NCBI RefSeq assembly: GCF_040838345.1
Contig: NZ_JBAKFF010000001.1
Span: 1,612,001 to 1,676,000 of the forward strand
Origin: Spiribacter sp. 1M189
Lineage (GTDB): Bacteria > Pseudomonadota > Gammaproteobacteria > Nitrococcales > Nitrococcaceae
DNA: 64,000 bases
Direction of reading: 5' to 3'
Shown here: in pieces, positions 50,468-61,994 of the stretch
Numbering within the stretch: the stretch's first letter is position 1
How the letters are laid out: the number at the start of each line of letters is the position of its first letter
Notes under the pieces: model-generated
Seen by the model: only the letters and a program-made list of their open reading frames with translations
Told to the model about the DNA's origin: nothing
The model's database searches: none
Position numbers and translations under genes: made by a program

Positions 50468-50937
50468 AAGAGAACGTCTTCGATATCCTGATGTACCTGT
50501 TCGAGCACTATTTTCACGACGCCGTCGATGTCGATCCGAACCGCGTAGAAATCGAGTCGGAACTGCGCGGCGCCGGATTTGCGGAACCCCAGATCCACAA
50601 GGCACTCAACTGGATCGATGCCCTGGCCGACAGCCGGGACCTGCCGGTCGCCACCGACAGTCATGGCGCGCTGCGCGTCTACACCGAAGCGGAGATGGCG
50701 AGGCTCGATGTGGAATGCCGTGGTTTCCTGATGTTCCTTGAACAGACCGGGATTCTCACGGCCAGTAACCGCGAACTCGTCATCGAGCAGCTCATGGCAT
50801 TGGACGACGGAGCGATCGAACTCGATCAGCTCAAGTGGATCGTGCTCATGGTGCTCTTCAGCCGGCCGGGTCAGGAAGAAGCCTGCGCCTGGATGGAAAA
50901 CCTTCTCTTTGAACATCCGAATCCCACTGCACACTAA
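50464..50937 (+). CDS. smg: Smg family protein (DUF494)
   Basis: A 157-residue acidic protein, E. coli Smg length. It has MKENVFDILMYLFEHYF at the start and GFLMFLEQTGIL and LDQLKWIVLMVLFSRPG later, all family hallmarks. The function is unknown. The dprA-smg-topA order is conserved in gammaproteobacteria. It starts in overlap with dprA; topA follows 6 bases later. Confidence 0.92.
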   Translation: MKENVFDILMYLFEHYFHDAVDVDPNRVEIESELRGAGFAEPQIHKALNWIDALADSRDLPVATDSHGALRVYTEAEMARLDVECRGFLMFLEQTGILTASNRELVIEQLMALDDGAIELDQLKWIVLMVLFSRPGQEEACAWMENLLFEHPNPTAH

Positions 50938-50943
50938 CCCTAC

Positions 50944-53349
50944 ATGGCCCATCACCTCGTTATCGTCGAATCGCCCGCGAAGGCGCGCACAATCAACAAA
51001 TACCTCGGCAATGACTTCGAGGTCATGGCCTCCTATGGCCATGTGCGCGACCTGATCGCGAAGGAAGGGGCGGTCGATCCGTCTCACGACTTCGCAATGC
51101 ACTACAGCCTGGTGGAGCGCAACGCCAAACAGGTGGACGCCATCGCCAAGGCCACCCGCAAAGCGGACTCGGTCTACCTCGCCACTGACCCGGATCGGGA
51201 GGGCGAGGCCATCTCCTGGCATCTGCTGGAGCTGCTGCGTGAGCGCGGCGTACTCAGTGACAAGCCAGTGCACCGGGTGGTCTTCTACGAGATCACCCGC
51301 GATGCCATCCGTGATGCCATCGAGCACCCGCGCGGCCTGTCGGGCGACCTGGTCGATGCCCAACAGGCGCGGCGGGCGCTGGATTACCTGGTGGGCTTCA
51401 ACCTCTCGCCCTTGCTCTGGCGCAAGATCACCAGCGGGCTTTCCGCCGGGCGCGTCCAGTCGCCGGCGCTGCGCATGATAGTCGAGCGCGAGAAAGAGAT
51501 CGAGGCCTTCGTTCCGCGGGAGTACTGGAGCATTGAGGCCGATCTGAATCGGGCCGGCACGGATTTCACCGGACGGCTCCATCAGCTGGACGGCGATAAA
51601 GTCGAGCAGTTCACGATCAACAACAGCGAAACGGCCGAGTCTGCCTCACGGCGGATTCTCGAGGCCGCGGGCGCCGACGCCTCGGCAGCACCGGGCGAGG
51701 CTCTGGGCGAGGGCGCCCGGGGCGAACTGCGCGTCACCCGGGTCGAGAAAAAGCAGCGGCGGCGCAACCCGGCGGCGCCCTTCATCACCTCGACACTGCA
51801 GCAGGAAGCCTCCCGAAAGCTGCGCTTCTCCGCCCAGCAGACCATGCGGATTGCCCAGCAGCTCTATGAAGGGGTGGACACCGGCAATGGCACGGTCGGC
51901 CTGATCACCTACATGCGAACCGACTCGGTGAATCTCTCCCAGGAGGCCATCCAGGGCCTGCGCAGCCTGATCGAGGCCCGCTTCGGCAAGGACAAGCTAC
52001 CAGCCACACCCAATCAGTACCGGACCCGCGCGAAGAACGCCCAGGAGGCGCATGAGGGCATCCGGCCCACCGATCCCGAGCGCCAGCCGGAGGCACTCAA
52101 GGGCCACCTGAGCGATGATCAGTACCGCCTCTATGACCTGATCTGGAAGCGCACCGTGGCGTGCCAGATGATTCATGCCACCATCGACACCGTCTCGGTG
52201 GACCTGGCGGCCGGCAGCACGGCGAGCTTCCGAGCCACCGGCTCGACCATCCGGGATCCGGGCTTCATGGCCGTTTACAAGGAAGACGGCGATGACCGGG
52301 CGGCCGACGCCAGCGAGCGGATTCTCCCGCCGCTGGAGGAGGGGGATGAGATCCCACTGCTGGCGTTGCGACCGGAACAGCACTTCACCGAGCCTCCGCC
52401 AAGATACTCCGAAGCCAGCCTCGTGCGGGCACTGGAGGAGTACGGCATCGGCCGGCCATCCACCTATGCCTCGATCATCTCCACGCTGCAGGCGCGCAAT
52501 TACGTCACGCTGGAGAACCGGCGGTTCAGGCCGACGGATACCGGCCGGGTGGTCACCAAGTTCCTCACCGAGCATTTCGACCGGTACGTCGACTACGAAT
52601 TCACCGCCCGGCTGGAAGACCGGCTCGACGCGATCTCACGCGGCGAGAGCGAATGGGTGCCGGTGCTGCGGGAGTTCTGGGATCCGTTCCACGAGCGGGT
52701 CGAGGAAAAGCAGCAGGTATCGCGCGGCGAGGTCATGAAGGCCCGTGAGCTCGGTACCGACCCGAAGAGTGGCCGGCCGGTGACAGCAAGGCTCGGCCGC
52801 TATGGGCCATTCGTGCAGATCGGCACACGCGAAGACGAGGAAAAACCCCGTTTCGCCAGCCTCCGGCCTGGACAGAGCATCGATACCATTGCGCTCGACG
52901 AAGCCCTGGCATTGTTCACGCTGCCACGTGATCTGGGAACCACGCCGGATGGTCTTCCGCTGAGCGTGAACATCGGCCGCTTCGGCCCCTACGTCCGCTT
53001 CGGTGATCAGTTCGCTTCGCTGAAGAAAGACGACGATCCCTACACGATCGAGCGCGATCGCGCCCTCGAACTGGTCGAGGAGAAAAAGGAGAACATCGCC
53101 AGACGCACCATCCAAAGCTTTGATGACGGTGCGCTCACGGTGATGAAGGGTCGTTTCGGCCCCTACGTGACCGACGGTCGCAAACGGGCGAAGGTGCCGA
53201 AGGATCGCGAGGCCGAGAGCCTGACTCGCGACGAGTGCCAGGCACTGGTCGACGAAGCGCCTGAGCCGAAGGGCCGCGGTGGCAAGCGCAAGACCGCGAC
53301 CAAGCGCAAGGGTGGTTCCAGCAGTCGGCGTCAGTCCGCGGGCAGCTGA
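50944..53349 (+). CDS. topA: DNA topoisomerase I TopA
   Basis: Relaxes negative supercoils (type IA). 801 residues: Toprim domain (about 1-150) with VESPAKARTINKYLG and ATDPDREGEAISWHL, and the active-site Y323 in ITYMRTDSVNLS. The C-terminus (about 590-775) has repeated Topo C-terminal units (RLGRYGPFVQIG, NIGRFGPYVRFG, MKGRFGPYVTDG) and a Lys/Arg/Ser tail. The tetracysteine zinc fingers of E. coli TopA are absent; several other bacterial lineages share this form. Confidence 0.95.
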   Translation: MAHHLVIVESPAKARTINKYLGNDFEVMASYGHVRDLIAKEGAVDPSHDFAMHYSLVERNAKQVDAIAKATRKADSVYLATDPDREGEAISWHLLELLRERGVLSDKPVHRVVFYEITRDAIRDAIEHPRGLSGDLVDAQQARRALDYLVGFNLSPLLWRKITSGLSAGRVQSPALRMIVEREKEIEAFVPREYWSIEADLNRAGTDFTGRLHQLDGDKVEQFTINNSETAESASRRILEAAGADASAAPGEALGEGARGELRVTRVEKKQRRRNPAAPFITSTLQQEASRKLRFSAQQTMRIAQQLYEGVDTGNGTVGLITYMRTDSVNLSQEAIQGLRSLIEARFGKDKLPATPNQYRTRAKNAQEAHEGIRPTDPERQPEALKGHLSDDQYRLYDLIWKRTVACQMIHATIDTVSVDLAAGSTASFRATGSTIRDPGFMAVYKEDGDDRAADASERILPPLEEGDEIPLLALRPEQHFTEPPPRYSEASLVRALEEYGIGRPSTYASIISTLQARNYVTLENRRFRPTDTGRVVTKFLTEHFDRYVDYEFTARLEDRLDAISRGESEWVPVLREFWDPFHERVEEKQQVSRGEVMKARELGTDPKSGRPVTARLGRYGPFVQIGTREDEEKPRFASLRPGQSIDTIALDEALALFTLPRDLGTTPDGLPLSVNIGRFGPYVRFGDQFASLKKDDDPYTIERDRALELVEEKKENIARRTIQSFDDGALTVMKGRFGPYVTDGRKRAKVPKDREAESLTRDECQALVDEAPEPKGRGGKRKTATKRKGGSSSRRQSAGS

Positions 53350-53350
53350 C

Positions 53351-53923
53351 ATGACCTGCCCAACGCCTCGCCTGCGCCACATCCACGATGTCGTGCTGGC
53401 CGGCGGCGTGGGCGCCTATCCCACCGAGGGCGTCTGGGGGCTCGGTTGCGACCCGCTGAATACGGAGGCCCTGGCGCGCCTGATACGGCTTAAGGGCCGC
53501 GGCAGCGAAAAGGGCCTGATCGTGATCGCAGCGGACCTGGATCAGCTTGAAGATCTCGTGCAGTGGCCCGAGCGGGATGCAGTGCGCAATGCCATGCTGA
53601 GATCCTGGCCCGGGCCGGTGACCTGGGTCATGCAGGCCGCCCCCGAATTGCCGGCACTACTCACCGGCGGGCGAGCCACCATTGCCGTGCGTGTAAGCGC
53701 CCATCGTCCGGTCATCGAACTGTGCCGCGCCGTGGGCATGGCGCTTGTCTCCACCAGCGCCAACCGCAGCGGTCATCCCGCCTGTCGGCGCGGCTGGCGC
53801 GTTCGCCGGGTGTTCGGCAACAATCTCGACTGGTTTCTACCCGGACCACTGGGCGGACAGCGCGGCCCCTCGGAGATCCGCGAGGCTGGTACCGGGCGGA
53901 TACTGCGTGCGGCAGCCGGCTAG
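53351..53923 (+). CDS. tsaC: Threonylcarbamoyl-AMP synthase TsaC
   Basis: YrdC-type enzyme making TC-AMP from threonine, bicarbonate and ATP for t6A37. 190 residues with AYPTEGVWGLGCDP, RLKGRGSEKGLIVIAADL with the KxR-type nucleotide site, GPVTWVMQA and STSANRSGHPACR. ATG 53351 lies one base after the topA stop. It supplies TsaD (16-1041) at the other end of the window. Confidence 0.94.
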   Translation: MTCPTPRLRHIHDVVLAGGVGAYPTEGVWGLGCDPLNTEALARLIRLKGRGSEKGLIVIAADLDQLEDLVQWPERDAVRNAMLRSWPGPVTWVMQAAPELPALLTGGRATIAVRVSAHRPVIELCRAVGMALVSTSANRSGHPACRRGWRVRRVFGNNLDWFLPGPLGGQRGPSEIREAGTGRILRAAAG

Positions 53924-53934
53924 CCGCGCTATCG

Positions 53935-54714
53935 ATGCCAGGCTCACTGATCGACGCACTCGGCGCCCGCAGCGGGATCGTCTGCGCCGTCGGGGCAGGC
54001 GGCAAGAAAACCATCCTGCATCGCATCCTTGCCGACCACCCCGGTCGCGTCGGCCTCACGGCCACCGTGATGTCGACGTTTCCAGACCGTGGCATCGTGG
54101 ACGCGCGACTGATCACAGAGCCATCCGAACTCCGGCAGCGTGTGCCGGGGTCCGCCAGGCATCACCGACGAGTGGCCTTCGCCCGCCCTGGGCATAAACC
54201 GGGCCGGGTTGCCGGCCTCGATCCCGATCTGGTCGCTGAACTGCATGCCCGAAGTCATTTTGATGTCAGCCTGGTCAAATCCGACGGTGCACGGATGCGG
54301 GGCATCAAAGCGCCTCGTGCCGATGAGCCCGTGGTGGTGCGGGGCTGCACGACACTGATCAGCGTGGTGTCCGCGGCGGTGATTGGCCAGGCGCTGGACG
54401 AGCGGATCGCCCACCGGGTCGAACGGCTCGGCGAGCTGCTCGGTACACCAACCGGCACCCTGATCACCGCAGTCCATATTGGAGGCCTCATCAGCGATGA
54501 GCATGGCGGCCGACAACGACTCGGCACCGCCCGCCATATCGCGGTAATCACTCACGTGGACGATGGCGGGCGCCTGGTGGAGGCCCGCCGCGCCGCCCGA
54601 ATCGCGCTGGACTCGGCGACGCCGCCGGAGCGCGTCATACTGGCATCAATGACCGCCGCTGACCCGATCGCCGAGGTTATCGAGCCACCGCCCGCCGGGG
54701 AGACCGCATCCTGA
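53935..54714 (+). CDS. yqeC: YqeC-like putative selenium/Mo-hydroxylase accessory protein
   Basis: A 259-residue protein with a P-loop-like CAVGAGGKKTILHRIL (16-31), LTATVMSTFP, SLVKSDGARMRGIKAP and SAAVIGQALDE segments. These resemble the YqeC family, linked elsewhere to selenium-dependent molybdenum hydroxylases. It is 11 bases after tsaC, and its stop overlaps mobA, placing it at the head of a molybdenum-cofactor block. Whether selenium is involved here cannot be told from the window. Confidence 0.7.
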   Translation: MPGSLIDALGARSGIVCAVGAGGKKTILHRILADHPGRVGLTATVMSTFPDRGIVDARLITEPSELRQRVPGSARHHRRVAFARPGHKPGRVAGLDPDLVAELHARSHFDVSLVKSDGARMRGIKAPRADEPVVVRGCTTLISVVSAAVIGQALDERIAHRVERLGELLGTPTGTLITAVHIGGLISDEHGGRQRLGTARHIAVITHVDDGGRLVEARRAARIALDSATPPERVILASMTAADPIAEVIEPPPAGETAS

Positions 54715-55280
54715 TGGCTGAACCCACAGTCAGTGCGGTGATACTCGCCGGGGGACGCGGGCGCCGCATGGGATACCAGGACAAAGGGCTGGTGGAATGC
54801 AATGGCCAACCGCTGGTGGCTCATGTGATGGCCGCCATCGCACCCTGCGTGGGCGACATCGCGATCAATGCCAACCGCAATCTCGACGAGTACGGCCGAC
54901 TGAGCCGCCCGGTGATCAAGGATCGGCACCCCGACTATCCGGGGCCCCTCGCCGGAATCGCGGCCGGCCTTGACTGGTGCCCCACAGAGGCGTTGTTCGT
55001 CGTCCCCTGCGACACGCCGGGCATTCACGGCTGCTGCGTCGAGCGCCTCCGCGCGGCGCTGGACGGGGCGGAAATCGCCGTTGCCCACGATGGCCACCGG
55101 TTGCAGCCCCTTCATGCCCTGGTTCGGCGGCGCTGCCGCGACAGCCTGACCCGTTTCCTCGCGGCGGGCGGCCGACGGGTCGATCAGTGGATCGAGACAC
55201 TGGACTGGCGGCAGGCGGATTGCTCCGACCGCCCCGAAATGTTTTTCAACATCAACTCGCCGGAAGCGCTCCATGACTGA
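54714..55280 (+). CDS. mobA: Molybdenum cofactor guanylyltransferase MobA
   Basis: Attaches GMP to Mo-molybdopterin to form MGD. 188 residues: nucleotidyltransferase loop LAGGRGRRMGYQDKGL (10-25), PGPLAGIAAGL, and VPCDTPGI with the metal-binding Asp. ATG 54714 shares a base with the yqeC stop, and its 3' end overlaps moeA by 8 bases. MGD enzymes are often Tat substrates; tatABC is at 33295-34722. Confidence 0.92.
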   Translation: MAEPTVSAVILAGGRGRRMGYQDKGLVECNGQPLVAHVMAAIAPCVGDIAINANRNLDEYGRLSRPVIKDRHPDYPGPLAGIAAGLDWCPTEALFVVPCDTPGIHGCCVERLRAALDGAEIAVAHDGHRLQPLHALVRRRCRDSLTRFLAAGGRRVDQWIETLDWRQADCSDRPEMFFNINSPEALHD

Positions 55281-56502
55281 CCCTTGTGCAACCACTCCGC
55301 TCACCGTCGCTGAGGCGCTGGAACATCTGCGTACAGCACTCACGCCAATCACTGGCCATCGCCGTGTCGCCATCCGGGAGTCTCTGGGGCAGGTGCTGGC
55401 CGGGGAAATCATGGCCGACACGCCGGTTCCCGCGCATGACAACTCAGCCATGGACGGTTATGCGGTCCGCAATGACGACGCCGGCACTGACAGCCTGCGC
55501 TGCGTCGGTACGGCCTTTGCCGGCCAGCCTTTTACCGGTGGGGTCGCCCCCGGCGAATGCGTCCGCATCATGACCGGGGGTGTTATCCCGGCCGGTGCGA
55601 CGGCGGTCGTCATGCAGGAGCGGACCGAGGCCCGGAGCGACAACATCACCCTACGGCAATGGCCCGAAGCGGGCGAGAACATCCGACGCGCCGGCGACGA
55701 TCTGCAGGCCGGCGATATCATCCTGCCCACCGGTCGCCGGATCACACCGGCGGACCTCGGCGTGATGGCCTCCCTCGGTCGAGCGGAAGTCGATGTCATC
55801 CGGCCGTTACGCGTGGCTTTCTTCTCCACCGGTGACGAGCTTCGAGGGGTCGGCGAGGCGCTCGGGGCGGGCGATATCTACGACAGCAACCGCTACAGCC
55901 TCTATGGCATGCTCACGCGGCTGCAGGTCGAGCTGCTCGACCTGGGCGTCGTCCCCGACGACCGGATGGCCGTGCGCGACGCCCTGGCACACGCCGCCGC
56001 CCAGGCGGACGTGGTGGTCACCTCCGGCGGTGTCTCCGTGGGCGAAGCGGATTACGTGGGCCAGATCCTGCGGGAACAGGGCGAGGCGCATTTCTGGAGC
56101 CTTGCCATGAAACCCGGGCGCCCCCTCACTTTCGGTCGTTATGCCGGTGCCTGGTTCTTCGGCCTGCCCGGCAATCCGGTCTCGGTAATGGCGACGTTCA
56201 CGCAGGTGGTCGCCCCGGCACTGCGTCAGCTCGCCGGCGAGACAGCGCGACCGCGGCCGCGTTTCCGGCTCCCCTGCCGTAGCAACCTGAGCAAGAAACC
56301 CGGACGGCAGGACTTCCAGCGGGGAAGACTGGTGGTTGGGGAAGACGGCTCACTGGAGGTGGAGAGCGTGGGCCGACAGGGATCCGGCATGCTGCGGTCG
56401 ATGAGCATGGCGGACTGCTTCATCGTGCTACCGGCAGACAGCGGAGACGTAACCGCCGGCGAATGGGTCACCGTCGAGCCATTCGCCGGCCCACTGATCT
56501 GA
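55273..56502 (+). CDS. moeA: Molybdopterin molybdotransferase MoeA
   Basis: Inserts molybdate into adenylated molybdopterin. 409 residues (E. coli 411): DTPVPAHDNSAMDGYAVR, RIMTGGVIPAGATAVVMQE, FFSTGDELRG, DSNRYSLYGML, TSGGVSVGEADYV, MKPGRPLTFG and GLPGNPVSVMATF follow in the expected order. Its start overlaps mobA. It is convergent with moaA, with 21 bases between the stops. Confidence 0.95.
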   Translation: MTDPCATTPLTVAEALEHLRTALTPITGHRRVAIRESLGQVLAGEIMADTPVPAHDNSAMDGYAVRNDDAGTDSLRCVGTAFAGQPFTGGVAPGECVRIMTGGVIPAGATAVVMQERTEARSDNITLRQWPEAGENIRRAGDDLQAGDIILPTGRRITPADLGVMASLGRAEVDVIRPLRVAFFSTGDELRGVGEALGAGDIYDSNRYSLYGMLTRLQVELLDLGVVPDDRMAVRDALAHAAAQADVVVTSGGVSVGEADYVGQILREQGEAHFWSLAMKPGRPLTFGRYAGAWFFGLPGNPVSVMATFTQVVAPALRQLAGETARPRPRFRLPCRSNLSKKPGRQDFQRGRLVVGEDGSLEVESVGRQGSGMLRSMSMADCFIVLPADSGDVTAGEWVTVEPFAGPLI

Positions 56503-56523
56503 GCCCGATGGGCCTGGAGTGGC

Positions 56524-57555
56524 TCAGCCCCCGATGTAGGACATCTCGATCCGGCGGGTATCCACGGGTCGCGTCTCGTGGGTCCGCAGCTCGGAGTAGC
56601 GGTCGCCGCGCCGCGACCAGATATTGATCAGTGCCTCGCGAATGGCCTCGTCGCTCTCACCGGCCCGCAGACGGTCGCGAAGGTCATGGCCCGCTCCGGC
56701 AAAGAGACAGGTGAAGAGCTTGCCCTCGGCGGACAGTCTGGCCCGGCTGCAGGTGCCACAGAAGGGCTGACTCACAGAGCTGATCAGGCCCACCTCACCG
56801 GCGCCATCGCGGTAGCGGTAACGGGCCACGACCTCACCGCGGTAATTCGGCGAGACCGGCTCGAGAGGCCAGTGGGCGTCGATACGCGCCATCACCTCCC
56901 GCGAAGGCAGCACCTGATCCAGTTGCCAGCCATTGCTGTTGCCCACATCCATGAACTCGATGAACCGCACGATATGCGGGGTGCCGCGAAAGTGTGCGGC
57001 CATGGGGACGATGTCGTGATCATTGACCCCCCGCTGCACCACCATATTGACCTTGATGGGTGACAGCCCGGCACGCTCGGCGTTCTCGATACCTTCGAGC
57101 ACACGGGCCACCGGAAAGCCGACATCATTCATGGCGCGGAAGGTGGCGTCGTCTATGCCGTCCAGGCTGATCGTCACCCGCTTCAACCCCGCCGCCCTGA
57201 GCGCCCTCGCCTTATCGATCGTCAGCAGTGAGGCGTTGGTGGTGAGGCTGATGTCCTCAATCCCCTCCACTTCAGCCAGCATGCCGATCAGCCTGTCGAG
57301 ATCGCGTCGGATCAGCGGTTCGCCCCCGGTCAGCCGGAGTTTGCGAACCCCCAGGGGGGTAAAGAGTCGGGCCAGCCGCTGGATTTCCTCGAAGGTCAGC
57401 AATTCGCGACGTGGCATAAACGCATGATTGGCGCCGAACAACGCCTTGGGCATGCAGTAGCCACAGCGGAAATTACAGCGATCGGTCAGCGAGACACGCA
57501 GATCGCGCAACGGCCGCTGAAGCTGGTCCGTCACCGTCGCGTCCGTCGTGGTCAT
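56524..57555 (-). CDS. moaA: GTP 3',8-cyclase MoaA
   Basis: Radical-SAM enzyme starting molybdopterin synthesis from GTP. 343 residues: the SAM cluster cysteines are C27, C31 and C34 (CNFRCGYC), the second cluster lies in [18 protein letters not shown], and the chain ends in the essential Gly-Gly (MSYIGG). ATG 57555 overlaps the moaE stop. moaC and moaD are not in the window. Confidence 0.95.
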   Translation of the reverse strand: MTTTDATVTDQLQRPLRDLRVSLTDRCNFRCGYCMPKALFGANHAFMPRRELLTFEEIQRLARLFTPLGVRKLRLTGGEPLIRRDLDRLIGMLAEVEGIEDISLTTNASLLTIDKARALRAAGLKRVTISLDGIDDATFRAMNDVGFPVARVLEGIENAERAGLSPIKVNMVVQRGVNDHDIVPMAAHFRGTPHIVRFIEFMDVGNSNGWQLDQVLPSREVMARIDAHWPLEPVSPNYRGEVVARYRYRDGAGEVGLISSVSQPFCGTCSRARLSAEGKLFTCLFAGAGHDLRDRLRAGESDEAIREALINIWSRRGDRYSELRTHETRPVDTRRIEMSYIGG

Positions 57556-57992
57556 TCCCCGGCTCCGGGCAGCGTCTCGCCCTGCAGGTACACCTCCGTG
57601 CCATCGGCATAGGCCTCCCGCTTCCAGACCGGGGCGGTTTTTTTCAGGGTGTCGATAGCGAAGCGACCGGCCTCAAAGGCTTCGGCACGATGCGCTGCGC
57701 GGACCACCACCACCACACTCAGATCACCCACCTCGAGCTTGCCGGTACGATGCCGAATCGCGCAGGAGAGAATGTCGAAACGCGCCATGGCCTGCGCTTC
57801 GACCTCGGCCAGCGAGCGCTCCGCGAGCGGTTCGTAGGCCGAATAATCGATGGCCGTGACCGCCTTGCCATCATGGTGACGCCGAACCGTACCACCGAAG
57901 ACCACCAGTGCGCCGGCGTCCGGTGAGTCGCTTTGGGCAAGCAGCTCATCCAGATCGATCGCGGCACTGTCCACACGCTCGGTCATCGCCAT
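57552..57992 (-). CDS. moaE: Molybdopterin synthase catalytic subunit MoaE
   Basis: Transfers sulfur from MoaD thiocarboxylate to precursor Z. 146 residues: [47 protein letters not shown] and [12 protein letters not shown] with the catalytic Lys. It overlaps moaA by four bases and is first in the moaE-moaA pair. It is divergent from hemF across 156 bases. Confidence 0.94.
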   Translation of the reverse strand: MAMTERVDSAAIDLDELLAQSDSPDAGALVVFGGTVRRHHDGKAVTAIDYSAYEPLAERSLAEVEAQAMARFDILSCAIRHRTGKLEVGDLSVVVVVRAAHRAEAFEAGRFAIDTLKKTAPVWKREAYADGTEVYLQGETLPGAGE

Positions 57993-58007
57993 TCATCTCC
58001 GGGGTAG

Positions 58008-59054
<1,047 letters not shown>

Positions 59055-59283
59055 TCCCGCTCCCGGCCCGACATCCCGCCATCGCCGAACCCAAAGCGGT
59101 CATATCGCTGTGACTGAGATTCTTAAATCATGGGGCGACATCGCCGCCGGGGTCGGGTAGCGTGGCGGACCGCAATGGAAAGGATTTTCCGCAGCGCAAC
59201 AATAACCTACGCTGCACCAGGGTCTGGTCACGGAGGAATCTCCCCGCTAGGCTGACGGACAGCGATGAATGGAGAGGTGAGCG

Positions 59284-61965
59284 ATGGCAGCAAGAATGAA
59301 GCCCATGCCGAGCCCCGGCGACCCGGATCCGCAGGAGACCCAGGAATGGCTTGAGGCCATCGAATCGGTCCTCGAATACGAGGGGCCGGAACGCGCACAG
59401 TTCCTGCTGGAACGCCTGGTGGACGCGACCCGCCGCAGCGGCGGCCAGCTCCCCTTCAAGGCCACGACGGCCTACCAGAATACGATCCCGGCGCATCATG
59501 AGCAGCCCTTCCCGGGCGACCGCGCCCTGGAGTCTCGGATCCGATCGATCATCCGCTGGAATGCCATGGCCATGGTGGTTCAGGCCAATCGGGACCGGGA
59601 CGGCATCGGCGGTCACATCGCCTCGTTCGCCTCATCAGCGACGCTCTATGAGGTCGGCTTCAACCACTTCTGGCGGGCGCCCGGCGAGGATCACGGCGGC
59701 GACCTGGTCTTCATGCAGGGGCACTCGGCACCCGGCATTTACGCACGCGCCTTCCTCGAGGGCCGTCTCAATGAGCAGGACCTGAACAATTTCCGCGCGG
59801 ATCTCGCCAAGGAGGGCAAGCCGCTCTCCTCCTATCCGCATCCCTGGCTGATGCCGGATTTCTGGCAACTGCCCACGGTCTCCATGGGGCTTGGCCCGAT
59901 CATGGGCGTCTATCAGGCGCGATTCCTCAAGTACCTGCATAACCGCGGCATCGCCGATACCTCCAACCGCAAGGTGTGGGTGTTCTGCGGCGACGGCGAA
60001 ATGGACGAGCCGGAGAGCCTGGGTGCCATCGGTGTGGCGGCCCGGGAAGGGCTCGACAACCTCATCTTTGTCGTCAATTGCAACCTGCAGCGCCTCGATG
60101 GGCCGGTGCGCGGCAACGGCAAGATCATCCAGGAGCTGGAGGGCGAATTCCGTGGCGCCGGCTGGAACGTCCTCAAGGTGATCTGGGGCGCCGCCTGGGA
60201 CAATCTGCTCGCCAAGGACCACCATGGCCTGCTCCGGCAGCGGATGGAAGAGGCCGTCGACGGCGAATATCAGAATTTCAAGGCCAAGGGCGGTGCATAC
60301 ACCCGGGAGCATTTCTTCGGCAAATACCCGGAGCTCAAGGCGATGGTCGCGAACATGTCCGACGAGGACATCTGGGGCCTCAAGCGGGGCGGGCATGACG
60401 CCGCCAAGGTATTCAACGCCTATCGCGCTGCCACCGAGCACGAAGGCCAGCCCACCGTCATCCTTGCCAAGACGGTCAAGGGCTATGGCATGGGCGAGGC
60501 CGGCGAGGGCCAGAACATCACCCATCAGCAGAAGAAGATGGCGGAGAACGCCCTCAAGGACTTCCGCGACCGCTTCCATATCCCCGTACCGGACGAGCAG
60601 GTGGCGGATGCGCCGTTCTACAAGCCGGCCGATGACTCGCCGGAGATCAAATACCTGCGCGAGCGCCGCGAGGCGCTCGGCGGCTATCTACCCGAGCGCA
60701 GGATTACCGCCGAGCCGCTGAAAATTCCGGCGCTCTCGGCCTTCGATGTCCTGCTCAAGGACAGCGGCGATCGCGAAATGTCCACCACGATGGCCTTTGT
60801 CCGGGCGCTGTCCATCATTGCCCGCGACAAGGGGCTGGCATCCCGCCTTGTGCCCATCGTCCCCGACGAGGCCCGGACCTTTGGCATGGAGGGGCTGTTC
60901 CGCCAGGTGGGGATCTACTCCCCGAAGGGTCAGCTCTATGAGCCGCAGGACGCCGATCAGCTGATGTACTACCGGGAGGACAAGAAAGGCCAGATCCTCC
61001 AGGAGGGCATCAACGAGGCCGGCGCGATGTCGAGCTGGATCGCCGCCGCCACGGCCTATGCCAATCACGGCGTCGAGATGATCCCGTTCTATGCCTACTA
61101 CTCGATGTTCGGCTATCAGCGCGTCGGCGATCTGTGGTGGGCCGCCGGCGACATGCAGGCCAAGGGCTTTCTGATGGGCGGCACCGCCGGGCGGACCACG
61201 CTGAACGGCGAAGGCCTTCAGCACGAGGATGGCCATAGCCATCTGATGACGGCCGCCGTGCCCAATTGCCGGTCCTACGACCCGACTTTCGCCTACGAAA
61301 TGGCGGTGATCATCCAGGACGGCATGAAGCGGATGTACGAAGACCAGGAATCGGTCTTCTATTACATCACCATGATGAACGAGAATTACCATCAGCCCGC
61401 CATGCCGGAGGGCGCCGAGGAAGGCATCCGCCGGGGCATGTACCTGTTCCGCAAGGGTGGCCGCGGCAAGAAGCGCGTCCAGCTCATGGGCTCGGGCACC
61501 ATCCTCATGGAGGTCATTGCCGCCGCCGATCTGCTCAAGGAAGACTGGGGGATCGACAGCGACATCTGGAGTTGCCCGTCATTCACCGAGTTGCGCCGTG
61601 ACGGTATCGACTGCGAGCGATGGAATCTCCTGCACCCCGAGCAAGAACCGCGGGCACCGTATGTCCGGCAATGCCTTGCCGACTATCAAGGACCGGCCAT
61701 TGCCTCGACGGACTACATGCGCTCCTACGCCGACCAGATCCGTCCCTACCTCGACCGGGACTATGTGGTGCTCGGTACTGATGGCTACGGCCGCTCCGAC
61801 ACCCGAGAGAACCTGCGTCGCTTCTTCGAGGTGGATCGCTACTACGTGACCGTGGCAGCGCTGAAGGCGCTGGCCGACGAAGGCACGATCAAGCCCGAGC
61901 AGGTGGGCAAGGCGATCGCCAAGTACAACATCGACACGGAAGCCCCTAACCCGACCACGGTTTAG
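59284..61965 (+). CDS. aceE: Pyruvate dehydrogenase E1 component AceE (homodimeric)
   Basis: ThDP-dependent decarboxylation of pyruvate to feed the lipoyl E2. 893 residues (E. coli 887): [15 protein letters not shown] at the start, [20 protein letters not shown], the ThDP motif [15 protein letters not shown], and [28 protein letters not shown]. The 229-base gap upstream contains short inverted repeats but no PdhR-like box I can identify. It is first of aceE-aceF-lpd. Confidence 0.97.
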   Translation: MAARMKPMPSPGDPDPQETQEWLEAIESVLEYEGPERAQFLLERLVDATRRSGGQLPFKATTAYQNTIPAHHEQPFPGDRALESRIRSIIRWNAMAMVVQANRDRDGIGGHIASFASSATLYEVGFNHFWRAPGEDHGGDLVFMQGHSAPGIYARAFLEGRLNEQDLNNFRADLAKEGKPLSSYPHPWLMPDFWQLPTVSMGLGPIMGVYQARFLKYLHNRGIADTSNRKVWVFCGDGEMDEPESLGAIGVAAREGLDNLIFVVNCNLQRLDGPVRGNGKIIQELEGEFRGAGWNVLKVIWGAAWDNLLAKDHHGLLRQRMEEAVDGEYQNFKAKGGAYTREHFFGKYPELKAMVANMSDEDIWGLKRGGHDAAKVFNAYRAATEHEGQPTVILAKTVKGYGMGEAGEGQNITHQQKKMAENALKDFRDRFHIPVPDEQVADAPFYKPADDSPEIKYLRERREALGGYLPERRITAEPLKIPALSAFDVLLKDSGDREMSTTMAFVRALSIIARDKGLASRLVPIVPDEARTFGMEGLFRQVGIYSPKGQLYEPQDADQLMYYREDKKGQILQEGINEAGAMSSWIAAATAYANHGVEMIPFYAYYSMFGYQRVGDLWWAAGDMQAKGFLMGGTAGRTTLNGEGLQHEDGHSHLMTAAVPNCRSYDPTFAYEMAVIIQDGMKRMYEDQESVFYYITMMNENYHQPAMPEGAEEGIRRGMYLFRKGGRGKKRVQLMGSGTILMEVIAAADLLKEDWGIDSDIWSCPSFTELRRDGIDCERWNLLHPEQEPRAPYVRQCLADYQGPAIASTDYMRSYADQIRPYLDRDYVVLGTDGYGRSDTRENLRRFFEVDRYYVTVAALKALADEGTIKPEQVGKAIAKYNIDTEAPNPTTV

Positions 61966-61994
61966 GGACCGCTCAGGGCGCAGGAGGAAATTGC

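Noticed and set aside
59055-59283. PdhR operator upstream of aceE
   Set aside because: Only short repeats such as GGCGACATCGCC and GGAG-GAAT-CTCC occur; no AATTGGT-N3-ACCAATT-like site is present.
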